The position numbers and the translations under genes are program-made. A stretch of 40,962 nt of DNA, taken from NCBI RefSeq assembly GCF_028875915.1, contig NZ_JAPEHW010000034.1, positions 1 through 40,962 on the forward strand. The letters are read 5' to 3'. Shown here piece after piece: positions 33,958 to 40,962 of this stretch (position 1 is its first letter; every line of letters begins with the position of its first letter). The DNA comes from Pseudoalteromonas sp. G4 (GTDB lineage Bacteria > Pseudomonadota > Gammaproteobacteria > Enterobacterales > Alteromonadaceae). The notes below the pieces were generated by a model, which was not told where the DNA came from, searched no databases, and saw nothing but the letters and a program-made list of their open reading frames with translations.

Positions 33958-35268
33958 AAATCTTTCCATATTGGATTGTTACTTCTCGCGTGGCCAATGA
34001 TTTTATCAAACATCAGTGTACCATTACTGGGCTTGGTTGATACAGCAGTGATTGGCCACCTAAGTGACGCGAGCTTTTTGGCGGGTGTTGCACTGGGCAG
34101 TATGGTTATTAATCTGCTTTTTTGGCTGGCAGGCTTTTTGCGTATGAGTACCACAGGGTTGGTTGCGCAAGCTTATGGCCAAAATAGTCAACAAGGATTG
34201 ATGCAGGAACTAAAAGGTGCAGCGTTACTCTCAATCTTAGTTGCGACACTATTACTTCTCTTAAGCCCTTTCATTAGCCTTTTTATGGGGCATTTTCTTT
34301 CTGGTAGTGATGATGCAATTGGCCATGCCCAAACATATTTTAATATTCGGATTTTTAGCGCACCGGCAGCGCTTCTTAATATGGTTATTCTCGCGTGGAT
34401 GCTAGGTACCCAATTTAGTAAAGGAACACTGATAATTGTATTGGTAACTAACATCGCGAATATTATTTTAGATGTACTTTTTGTGGTGGTTTTTGAGTGG
34501 CAAGTTGAAGGTGCAGCTTTTGCGTCAGTGGTGGCTGATTATATAGGTTTGCTTGCGGCCCTTGTGCTTTTAAAAGCGCGTTTTACAAAGCATGAATTGT
34601 CGTTTGTTACTTTGTTAAAGGTGCCATTAAAAGGAATGATGCGATCATTAAAACTGAATCGCGACATTTTCATTCGCTCTTTGTTTTTGCAGCTATGCTT
34701 CGCATTTATGACTTACTACGGCGGTTTTCTTGGCGATGTAACACTTGCAGCGAATGCTGTTTTGCTCAACTTTTTGCTGTTGGTGAGTTTTGCCCTTGAT
34801 GGTATTGCTTACGCAGTTGAAGCAAAAGTAGGCCAAGCAAAAGGGCGGCAAAAAGCACAAGCGATCCATTTGTGGGTGGTGATAGGGCGTTTCTGGGCAT
34901 TTATCTTTGCTTGTCTCTATAGTGTGCTATTTATGATTTTTGGCTCGGCTATTATTGGTCTATTAACCGATTTGCCAAATGTGATTAGCACAGCGGAAAA
35001 CTATTTAGTTTGGTCCATTATTCTTCCACCTATTGCGAGCTTTTGTTTTTTATATGATGGAGTATTTGTTGGTTTAACTAGAGCGAAAGAAATGCGTAAT
35101 ACTATGATATTTTCTGCGTTAGTTGGATTTGCAGGCGTTTTTGCAGTGAGTTACCAATGGGGAAATCATGGACTTTGGTTAGCGATGACTAGTTTTATGG
35201 CACTAAGAGGGTTAACGCTCGCTAAAAAATATCACGATGCTTGGCGTCTTCGTCAGCTTTTGCAATAA
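33934..35268 (+). CDS. MATE-family (DinF-like) multidrug efflux transporter
   Basis: A 444-residue membrane protein with about twelve helices. Signatures are LAWPMILSNISVPLLGLVDTAVIGHL near the N-terminus (shown here with breaks at residues 18 and 38), FLRMSTTGLVAQAYGQ, and the second-half repeat FALDGIAYAVEAKVGQAKG. It belongs to the DinF branch of MATE exporters, which couple drug or organic cation efflux to Na+ or H+. In E. coli dinF sits next to lexA; here they are 18 kb apart. The start codon lies within the 5' end of the divergent deacetylase gene, and its 3' end overlaps the convergent small membrane protein gene by 47 bases. Confidence 0.9.
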   Translation: MKNFFTRHKSFHIGLLLLAWPMILSNISVPLLGLVDTAVIGHLSDASFLAGVALGSMVINLLFWLAGFLRMSTTGLVAQAYGQNSQQGLMQELKGAALLSILVATLLLLLSPFISLFMGHFLSGSDDAIGHAQTYFNIRIFSAPAALLNMVILAWMLGTQFSKGTLIIVLVTNIANIILDVLFVVVFEWQVEGAAFASVVADYIGLLAALVLLKARFTKHELSFVTLLKVPLKGMMRSLKLNRDIFIRSLFLQLCFAFMTYYGGFLGDVTLAANAVLLNFLLLVSFALDGIAYAVEAKVGQAKGRQKAQAIHLWVVIGRFWAFIFACLYSVLFMIFGSAIIGLLTDLPNVISTAENYLVWSIILPPIASFCFLYDGVFVGLTRAKEMRNTMIFSALVGFAGVFAVSYQWGNHGLWLAMTSFMALRGLTLAKKYHDAWRLRQLLQ

Positions 35269-35530
35269 CTTGCGAAAAGCGGTTAGCGAAAATACCCAAA
35301 TACCCGTAAATAGCAAAATAGAGTGCTATGGGTAACAACAGCAGGCCTCCAATTTGAAAGTAATGGCTATTAAAGTAGCCATAAACAATCAATGCAGCTG
35401 CAACTACAAATAAGCCTAAACCACTTAGAAAGCGCTTTAGGCTTATTTTAGGTTCATTACCTAGGCGGTAAATAACCTGTTTATACTTAATAATATGAGT
35501 GCTCGCCAGATTGGTGCTCAGTAATATCAC
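35222..35530 (-). CDS. Small two-helix membrane protein downstream of nfuA
   Basis: I do not recognise the family. The last 75 residues contain two hydrophobic helices ([19 protein letters not shown] and [20 protein letters not shown]) and a charged tail ([19 protein letters not shown]). The composition and helix borders look like real coding sequence. The start is uncertain: the frame has no ATG, so I use the GTG at 35530, with GTG at 35536 and TTG at 35560 as alternatives; all lie inside the end of nfuA. This suggests coupling to nfuA translation. The 3' end overlaps the convergent MATE gene. Confidence 0.55.
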   Translation of the reverse strand: MILLSTNLASTHIIKYKQVIYRLGNEPKISLKRFLSGLGLFVVAAALIVYGYFNSHYFQIGGLLLLPIALYFAIYGYLGIFANRFSQVIAKADEDAKHRDIF

Positions 35531-36062
35531 GTACACCTGTGATTTCTTCAAACTTAGCAATCATTTGAGTTTCGATGCCATCTTTCAATGTAACATCAAT
35601 CATAGAGCAGCCATTACAGCCACCGCCAAATTGTACAACGGCAATACCGTCCTCAGTGATTTCAACTAAATTAACCTGGCCGCCGTGATTTGCAAGTTGC
35701 GGGTTAATTTCTGTTTCAATCATGTGTTGTACACGCTCTTGAAGGCTTGCATCATCGCTAAGTTTTTTCGCTTTTGCGTTTGGTGCTTTTAGCGTTAACT
35801 GTGAACCCATTTTGTCTGTTACGAAGTCGATATCCGCTTCTTCTAAAAATGGTGCACTCTCTTCATCAACAACTGCATCAAAGCCATTAAATGGAAGTTT
35901 AATGTCAGTTTCTTCAATTGCATCAGCCGGGCAATACGAAACGCCACACTCAGCTTGTGCCGTACCAGGGTTAACCACAAAAACGCGAATATTTGTGCCT
36001 TCAGCTTGATCAGCGAGTAATTTGGCAAAGTGGCTTTGTGCTGCCTCAGAAATGGTAATCAT
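35487..36062 (-). CDS. nfuA: NfuA, Fe-S cluster carrier and maturation protein
   Basis: NfuA carries [4Fe-4S] clusters to target proteins, and matters under oxidative stress or iron limitation. The 191-residue protein equals E. coli NfuA (191). The N-terminal half is a degenerate A-type carrier domain ([30 protein letters not shown]). The C-terminal half is the Nfu domain, with the cluster-binding CNGC in [17 protein letters not shown]. In E. coli nfuA lies near the bioH-gntX genes; the same neighbourhood (comF and bioH at 38863-40360) is kept here with one peptidase gene between. Confidence 0.96.
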   Translation of the reverse strand: MITISEAAQSHFAKLLADQAEGTNIRVFVVNPGTAQAECGVSYCPADAIEETDIKLPFNGFDAVVDEESAPFLEEADIDFVTDKMGSQLTLKAPNAKAKKLSDDASLQERVQHMIETEINPQLANHGGQVNLVEITEDGIAVVQFGGGCNGCSMIDVTLKDGIETQMIAKFEEITGVRDITEHQSGEHSYY

Positions 36063-36272
36063 AATTCGACCTATACCTGACTAATTTACTTGGTTTTTAG
36101 TATATCACTTTTTTTGTTTGCTAAAATAGTGGCAGAAGTTGAAAAAGGCTTTAACTGGTCTTATTTTTTTGCCGCTTCGCCTGAAACGAGTGGGTTTAAA
36201 TAGTAAACATTGTTAGTGTAAGTTTGCGCAATAATGCAATAAACATAACCAACCTATCATTATGGCATCACT

Positions 36273-38831
36273 ATGAAAAAGCTGTACCTTTTACTTATAA
36301 CAGCCTGTTTGGCACTGCTCAGTATAGAAAGCTCAGCTAAGAGCCTAGATTTTTATTTTGACGAAAAAATTAATTTTGACCCAACTATTCCAACACCTGA
36401 ATCAGTGCTTGGTTACCAAGTGGGTGATTGGCATGTTCGCCATGATCAACTTGTAGCGTATATGAAGTTACTTGCAGAAAAAAGTGAGCGTATTGACTTA
36501 GAAGTAATAGGTTACAGCCATGAGCAGCGTCCTCTTTTACTGCTTACTATTACAAATCCGACAAGACTTAATAATATTGATGCTGTGCGTAAACAACATT
36601 TAGCTCAATCAATTCAAGGAAGTAACATTGAAAATGATTCACCTGTTATTACTTGGATGGGCTACAGTGTGCACGGCAATGAAGCAAGCGGCAGTAATGC
36701 GGCGTTGTTAGTGGCATATTATTTAGCCGCGGCACAAGGCGAAAAAATAAATAAGCTGCTAGATGAAACTGTGATTCTACTTGATCCTTCACTGAACCCT
36801 GATGGATTAGCGCGTTTTTCTCAGTGGGTTAATAGCTATAAAGGTAAAAATATTTCGGCAGATCCAAATCATAAAGATCACAACGAAGCTTGGCCAAGTG
36901 GCCGAACAAACCATTATTTTACTGACTTAAATCGTGATTGGTTGTTACTACAGCACCCAGAATCACGTGCTCGTATAGCTAAATACCATCAGTGGATGCC
37001 GCATGTACTTACAGACTTTCATGAAATGGGCCCGCACAGTACGTATTTTTTCCAACCGGGTATTCCATCACGCAAGTTTCCGTTAACACCGGATGAAAAT
37101 GTGCAATTGACGAAAGATATTGCGACTTTTCATGCTGCGGCACTCGACCAGCAAGGTGAGTTATATTTTACTGAAGAAAGCTTCGACGATTTTTATATCG
37201 GTAAAGGCTCTACTTATCCAGATATTCATGGAACAATTGGTATTTTATTTGAGCAAGGCAGTGTTCGCGGCCATAAGTATGACACCATTAATGGGCTTCG
37301 CGAGTTCTCTGATGCAATTAAAAATCAATTAACTACATCTTTGTCAACGTTTGATGCTGTTGTGTCTGGCAAGCAGGGTTTACTTTCTTATCAACAACGC
37401 TTTTATCAAGACACTGCAAAGTTAGCTAAAAAAGATGATGTAAAAGGTTATGTAGTTGCTGGGGTGAAAGATAAGTCACGATTTAATGCATTCTTAACGC
37501 TGTTAAATCAGCATCAGATTAAAGCTTACCCGCTCAATAAAGATGCAAGTGTTGCAAAGCAAACATTTCAGGCAAGCAGTAGTGTTTTTATTCCGCTCAA
37601 TCAGCCGCAGTACAGATTAATTAAAGGTGCGTTTTTACAACAAACAAGCTTTAACGATAATACATTCTATGATGTGTCAGGCTGGAATTTAGCACATTCG
37701 TTTAATTTAGCATTTGCAGAGGTTCGCTCAACTCGTGCGGTTAAGTATCAAGAACAAGCTTGGCAGCCGACTTTCAATAAAAGTAATCAAACACTTTCAT
37801 CAAATTATGCCTTTGCATTTGAATGGAATGATTACCTTGCACCTAAATTACTTTCACAGTTACAACAAAACGGTATTGTTGCACGTGGTGCTATGAAGCC
37901 ATTTACAGCATCAACAACTAATGGCGAACATGCATTTGCCGCAGGCACAATAATTATTGCCAAAGGGTTGCAGCAAGATGAAAATTGGTTCAATAAACTA
38001 CAAAAATTAGTTAGTAAATCTACTGTAAAAGTTCATCAGATTACCTCTGGCTTAACCACACAAGGCATTGATATTGGTTCACGCAACATTGTACCTTTAA
38101 AAGCACCAAAAGTACTGCTAGTGGGCGGACAGGGCACAAGTCAGTATGAAGTGGGAGAAGTGTGGTATTACCTTGACCGTTATCTCGATATTGCAGCTAC
38201 ATTAGTTGATTTAGAGCGATTATCACGAATTGATTTGGCACCTTATACCCACATTATTATGACAAATGGCCGCTTTTCGTCGGTTTCAACTAAAACTGTT
38301 GATAAATTAAAATACTGGGTTCAGCATGGCGGCGTTGTTTGGGGTCATAAATCAGGCGCTAAGTTTTTGGCCGATACAGGCATTTTAAAGGCGGAATATC
38401 TTTCTAGCAGCGATTTGGCTAAGGCGTTTCCAACTGATAACTTAAGCTACGCAGACAAAGACAGCTATCATGGCGATAAGCGAATTGCTGGTGCAATATT
38501 TAATGCAAATATCGACTTAAGTCACCCTTTGAGTTTTTCATATGAACGCAATACATTACCTGTGTTCAAAAATAACACTTTCGTTTTAAAACCTAGTACA
38601 AAACCTTTTGTGAACGTTGCAACCTATACGGCAGAACCATTACTTGCCGGATTCAGTCATGATAAGAACAATCAACAGATTGCTGAGCAAGCTGTACTTG
38701 TCGCGCACAACTTTGGCAAAGGAAAGGTTGTAGCGATGTCTGATAACCCTGTTTTCAGAAGTTACTGGTATGGTACAAGCCGTTTACTTAGCAATGCGAT
38801 TTTCTTTGGTCATGCAATTGACTCAGAGTAA
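36273..38831 (+). CDS. Secreted M14-family zinc carboxypeptidase
   Basis: An 852-residue exported metallopeptidase with a signal peptide (about 22 residues, ending SSA). The M14 catalytic domain is in the first 340 residues: YSVHGNEASGSNAA gives the HxxE zinc pair, DPSLNPDG and NRDWLLLQHPESRA follow, and LTDFHEMGPHSTYFF carries the third zinc ligand His. The general base glutamate is probably in TIGILFEQGSVRG. A beta-rich region and a domain like a class I glutamine-amidotransferase (PKVLLVGGQGTSQYEVGEVWYYLD, around 610) fill the rest; this is common in the large bacterial M14 proteins. It probably degrades peptides in the periplasm or outside the cell. Monocistronic: a terminator follows. 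Confidence 0.9.
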   Translation: MKKLYLLLITACLALLSIESSAKSLDFYFDEKINFDPTIPTPESVLGYQVGDWHVRHDQLVAYMKLLAEKSERIDLEVIGYSHEQRPLLLLTITNPTRLNNIDAVRKQHLAQSIQGSNIENDSPVITWMGYSVHGNEASGSNAALLVAYYLAAAQGEKINKLLDETVILLDPSLNPDGLARFSQWVNSYKGKNISADPNHKDHNEAWPSGRTNHYFTDLNRDWLLLQHPESRARIAKYHQWMPHVLTDFHEMGPHSTYFFQPGIPSRKFPLTPDENVQLTKDIATFHAAALDQQGELYFTEESFDDFYIGKGSTYPDIHGTIGILFEQGSVRGHKYDTINGLREFSDAIKNQLTTSLSTFDAVVSGKQGLLSYQQRFYQDTAKLAKKDDVKGYVVAGVKDKSRFNAFLTLLNQHQIKAYPLNKDASVAKQTFQASSSVFIPLNQPQYRLIKGAFLQQTSFNDNTFYDVSGWNLAHSFNLAFAEVRSTRAVKYQEQAWQPTFNKSNQTLSSNYAFAFEWNDYLAPKLLSQLQQNGIVARGAMKPFTASTTNGEHAFAAGTIIIAKGLQQDENWFNKLQKLVSKSTVKVHQITSGLTTQGIDIGSRNIVPLKAPKVLLVGGQGTSQYEVGEVWYYLDRYLDIAATLVDLERLSRIDLAPYTHIIMTNGRFSSVSTKTVDKLKYWVQHGGVVWGHKSGAKFLADTGILKAEYLSSSDLAKAFPTDNLSYADKDSYHGDKRIAGAIFNANIDLSHPLSFSYERNTLPVFKNNTFVLKPSTKPFVNVATYTAEPLLAGFSHDKNNQQIAEQAVLVAHNFGKGKVVAMSDNPVFRSYWYGTSRLLSNAIFFGHAIDSE

Positions 38832-38843
38832 ATTGCTTTAATT

Positions 38844-38865
38844 AAGGGGCGAAAGCCCCTTTTTA
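38844..38865. terminator. Bidirectional terminator between M14 peptidase and comF
   Basis: AAGGGGC and GCCCCTT pair around a GAAA tetraloop with T-run following, 12 bases after the peptidase stop, and reaching the comF stop codon on the other strand. Stem G+C is high, as expected of a strong terminator. Confidence 0.9.
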
Positions 38866-39555
38866 ATGACTATTTAATGGATCGCTAATAGCAACTACCC
38901 AAACAGAGACCTGCTTTACACCAGCTTTTTTTAATAGCTGTGTTAATTCATTAACCGTATTGCCAGTTGTAATGATGTCATCAACGATAGCCACATGTTG
39001 ATAAGGCCGAATTAAGTTACAACTAAATGCTCCTTTGATATTACTTTTTCGCTGCCTTTTATTTAATTCGCTTTGCGCCTTTGTGTTTTTAACGCGTATT
39101 AAAGATTGGGTATCAATTGGGATATTCAAATTTCGCCAGATTTCTTCACTTTGATTAAAACCACGCCGAAAATGTCTAAACCAGTGCAGCGGGACAGGCA
39201 TTATGACCTCTGGGTATTGCCAATTTTTTTGGTTGCTAGCTTCTTTAAGTTGTTTTTTTATTAACTGGCGAAGGGCATTGATATAAATACGCTGTTTATT
39301 AAATTTAAGCCCTTTTAACCATAATGAAGAGGGAGGCTGATACCAAGTTACCGCAAATAACGAATCAAATTTAGCTGACTTTAGTAATTTATCGATATCT
39401 GGGCGGTGAAGTAGATTTGCAGAATCTTTGAATGTGATACGTTCAATATCGCCTAGGCAAGAGCGGCATAATTTTGCCGGAGCAAGAAGCTGCTCACGGC
39501 AAGAAACACAAAGGTTGGGTAAAACCCAATTTAATAATTTGTTATAAAAATTCAT
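38863..39555 (-). CDS. ComF/GntX-family phosphoribosyltransferase-like protein
   Basis: A 230-residue protein of the ComF family, required for DNA uptake in naturally competent bacteria and for growth on DNA as nutrient in some. The N-terminal zinc finger is LCVSC...KLCRSCLGD (two CxxC pairs). The C-terminal half is a phosphoribosyltransferase-type fold with the PRPP loop HVAIVDDIITTGNTV. Between them, VIMPVPLHWFRHFRRGFNQSE is the most conserved ComF stretch. I start it at the ATG at 39555, but a GTG at 39573 is in frame. Its E. coli homologue is gntX, next to bioH, matching the divergent bioH here. Confidence 0.9.
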   Translation of the reverse strand: MNFYNKLLNWVLPNLCVSCREQLLAPAKLCRSCLGDIERITFKDSANLLHRPDIDKLLKSAKFDSLFAVTWYQPPSSLWLKGLKFNKQRIYINALRQLIKKQLKEASNQKNWQYPEVIMPVPLHWFRHFRRGFNQSEEIWRNLNIPIDTQSLIRVKNTKAQSELNKRQRKSNIKGAFSCNLIRPYQHVAIVDDIITTGNTVNELTQLLKKAGVKQVSVWVVAISDPLNSH

Positions 39556-39616
39556 GCAGGATTTCCATATCACTAACTGTTAGTATAGCGGCAAAATTTT
39601 TAAGCGAGGAAATTCG

Positions 39617-40360
39617 ATGGCGAACGTTGTTTTATTGCATGGCTGGGGGATGAACCAAGGCATTTGGCAAATGCAAAAAGAGACGCTTGAAAAGCACAGT
39701 GAGCACACTTTTATCACATTAAATTTACCCGGTTTTGGTGGTAATCAATTTGATGACACTAAACAATATCAATTAGAAAATGTCACACATCAGCTATCAC
39801 AAGAGATTGAAGATAACTCTGTTTTGGTTGCATGGTCACTTTCCGGCTTAATTGCCCTTAAAATGGCAGAGCTATATCCAAGCAAAGTAAAACAAATCAT
39901 CTTAATTGCCTCGACTCCATTTTTTGCATCTAATGATGAATGGCGTGGTATTGATGAAAAAGTTCTTGATACATTTATGTCGCAATTAAGCAAAGATCAT
40001 AAAAAAACAGTTGAACGTTTTCTTGCAATTCAAGCAATGGGCAGTGAGCACGCCAAGCAAGATATTAAAGAAATTAAATCATTGCTCGCTGCGTACCCTG
40101 ATGCACAACCAATTGCACTATCAGGCGGCTTAGAAATATTGAAAAATGATGACTTGCGTGAGCTTTTTGCCACTATTGAAGTGCCAATTTCAGGGGTTTT
40201 TGGCCGTTTAGACTCACTTGTTCCTGTAAAGTCAGTGCTTAAAATGCAGCAGCTCAATGCTCATTTTAAAGCGGATATCTTACCTAAAGCTTCACATGCG
40301 CCATTTATATCTCATCCTCAAGAGTTTACTAACTTACTGTTATCCCATATAGAAAATTAA
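39617..40360 (+). CDS. bioH: Pimeloyl-ACP methyl ester carboxylesterase
   Basis: BioH removes the methyl cap from pimeloyl-ACP methyl ester, ending the pimelate branch of biotin synthesis. The 247-residue alpha/beta hydrolase starts VVLLHGWGMNQGIWQ with the oxyanion-hole HGWG and W, has the nucleophile serine in VLVAWSLSGLIAL, the aspartate in GVFGRLDSLVPV, and the histidine in ASHAPFISHP. These match BioH positions of E. coli (S82, D207, H235) by order and spacing. A ribosome site (GAGG) precedes the ATG. It is not linked to bioABFCD in this window, as in E. coli. A terminator follows. Confidence 0.92.
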   Translation: MANVVLLHGWGMNQGIWQMQKETLEKHSEHTFITLNLPGFGGNQFDDTKQYQLENVTHQLSQEIEDNSVLVAWSLSGLIALKMAELYPSKVKQIILIASTPFFASNDEWRGIDEKVLDTFMSQLSKDHKKTVERFLAIQAMGSEHAKQDIKEIKSLLAAYPDAQPIALSGGLEILKNDDLRELFATIEVPISGVFGRLDSLVPVKSVLKMQQLNAHFKADILPKASHAPFISHPQEFTNLLLSHIEN

Positions 40361-40372
40361 CCTTGATAGAGG

Positions 40373-40398
40373 GCGGCAAATTATTGCCGCATTAACTT
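40373..40398 (+). terminator. Probable bioH terminator
   Basis: GCGGCAA (40373-40379) and TTGCCGC (40384-40390) form a seven-pair stem with an ATTA loop, 12 bases after the bioH stop, followed by ATTAACTTTATTTT, an interrupted T-rich tract. Confidence 0.65.
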
Positions 40399-40459
40399 TA
40401 TTTTGTGTGAAATTTGAGCGATACTATAGCTATCACAAGTGTTTTAATTGAGGGTGCTT

Positions 40460-40753
40460 ATGGATGTTTCAAATAACTTGAGCTCTGCTTTTAATTCGGG
40501 CTTAAAAGGTTTGCAAAGTGCATCTGATGGTATCACTGAGGCATCGTCTAATATTGCTCGTGCACAAACTGAGCGAGAAAATATTGAACGCCCAGAACCG
40601 ACTCCTGAAACAAGAGAAGCACAAAGCCAACCCGTAAATGTAACGGAAGAACTTGTTAACCTTCGTGTAGAGCAGTTTAATGCTCAAGCAAATACACGTT
40701 CTATTCAAACCGCTGATGAAGTGCTTGGCACTTTAATAGACGTGAGAGTGTAA
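40460..40753 (+). CDS. Miniature protein resembling flagellar rod/hook N- and C-terminal ends
   Basis: A 97-residue protein made almost only of the two ends of a flagellar axial protein. The start, AFNSGLKGLQSASDGITEASSNIARA, follows the D0 pattern of FlgB, FlgC, FlgE, FlgF and FlgG (a LSGLxAxxxxIdVxSNNIANa-like heptad helix, with SSNIARA here). After a proline-rich linker (about 45-60) the end reads ELVNLRVEQFNAQANTRSIQTADEVLGTLIDVRV, close to the family end (lxeLixlqraYqANakvixTaDemLxtLlnl). The large middle domains are absent. I infer a small helical partner or relative of the rod. The start used is the ATG at 40460, with AGGGTG just upstream; an earlier in-frame start at 40448 is possible. 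Confidence 0.7.
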   Translation: MDVSNNLSSAFNSGLKGLQSASDGITEASSNIARAQTERENIERPEPTPETREAQSQPVNVTEELVNLRVEQFNAQANTRSIQTADEVLGTLIDVRV

Positions 40754-40765
40754 CTCAGCAACTAA

Positions 40766-40962
40766 ATGAATATTGTATCGACTTACCCTAACATTAGCCT
40801 TAACACCGCTAATGTTCATACTGAAAATGCCCGTCGCGATAATCAATTGCGAGACTTGGTTACACCTGCAAAACAAGCTGAAGCCTCTGCAACTAGCCCT
40901 CGTTTAGCGGCCGAGCAAGATAAAACACGTCAACCAGGCTCAAGCCAAATTGCTAATCAAGA
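40766..40962 (+). CDS. Partial protein with polar, probably disordered N-terminus (continues beyond window)
   Basis: An open frame from an ATG 12 bases after the mini flagellar-like gene to the window end, 65 codons. The N-terminus begins MNIVSTYPNISLNTANVHTENARR and goes on polar and alanine-rich, typical of a disordered region. It has some likeness, from memory only, to SprA-related putative metalloprotease proteins in related genera, which also start with such a stretch; the catalytic part would lie outside the window. The spacing suggests it shares an operon with the gene before. Confidence 0.5.
   Translation, partial: MNIVSTYPNISLNTANVHTENARRDNQLRDLVTPAKQAEASATSPRLAAEQDKTRQPGSSQIANQ

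Noticed and set aside
1..40962. Prophage, insertion sequence, CRISPR, toxin-antitoxin or biosynthetic cluster
   Set aside because: I looked for transposase or integrase sequence, direct-repeat arrays, att-like duplications and large synthases and saw none; the gene content is typical chromosomal core.

Overview
The window looks like a chromosomal core segment of a marine gammaproteobacterium of the order Alteromonadales. Pseudoalteromonas or a close relative is my best guess, inferred from AT-rich codon use, gene order and protein character rather than from any database search. I see no insertion sequence, prophage, CRISPR array, tRNA or rRNA gene.

Layout. (1) 1-4166, minus strand: a ubiquinone and Tat block, ubiE-ubiJ-ubiB-tatA-tatB-tatC, with tatC cut by the window edge. 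(2) 4309-10750: a c-di-GMP-flavoured region. It holds a LapD-like membrane protein with degenerate GGDEF and EAL domains, a convergent soluble GGDEF protein with a KGKEF site, a DUF885 lipoprotein peptidase and a K+ channel. Between the last two lies a minus-strand RNA that reads as a complete c-di-GMP-I (GEMM) riboswitch aptamer followed by its own terminator, with no gene behind it. (3) 10788-15806: a small unknown protein, an EVE-domain protein, tesB, plsB and lexA. lexA has two SOS boxes, but the encoded repressor lacks about nine residues of its DNA-recognition helix. (4) 16148-24314: an aa3-type cytochrome c oxidase operon with its assembly genes (coxB, coxA, cox11, coxC, SURF1, a small membrane protein, heme A synthase, heme O synthase, SCO). 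A DUF2909 gene runs antisense inside it. (5) 24421-32912: a complete chemotaxis operon, STAS-cheY-cheA-cheW-mcp-cheR-cheD-cheB. Its receptor has three tandem PAS domains and a C-terminal EWEEF tether, resembling the P. aeruginosa Che2 type. (6) 32932-40962: polysaccharide deacetylase, MATE transporter, a small membrane protein, nfuA, an M14 peptidase, comF, bioH, a 97-residue protein resembling only the two ends of flagellar rod and hook proteins, and the start of one more gene.

How the genes work together. The oxidase operon encodes the catalytic subunits plus copper delivery (Cox11, SCO) and heme synthesis (CtaB then CtaA). The ubi genes supply the quinone for the same respiratory chain. 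The che operon is self-contained for signalling and adaptation, except that no cheZ is present.

The observations most worth checking are the orphan GEMM-like RNA, the LexA recognition-helix deletion and the miniature flagellar-end protein. All functional statements rest on reading the sequence and on family knowledge; no search or folding program was run.
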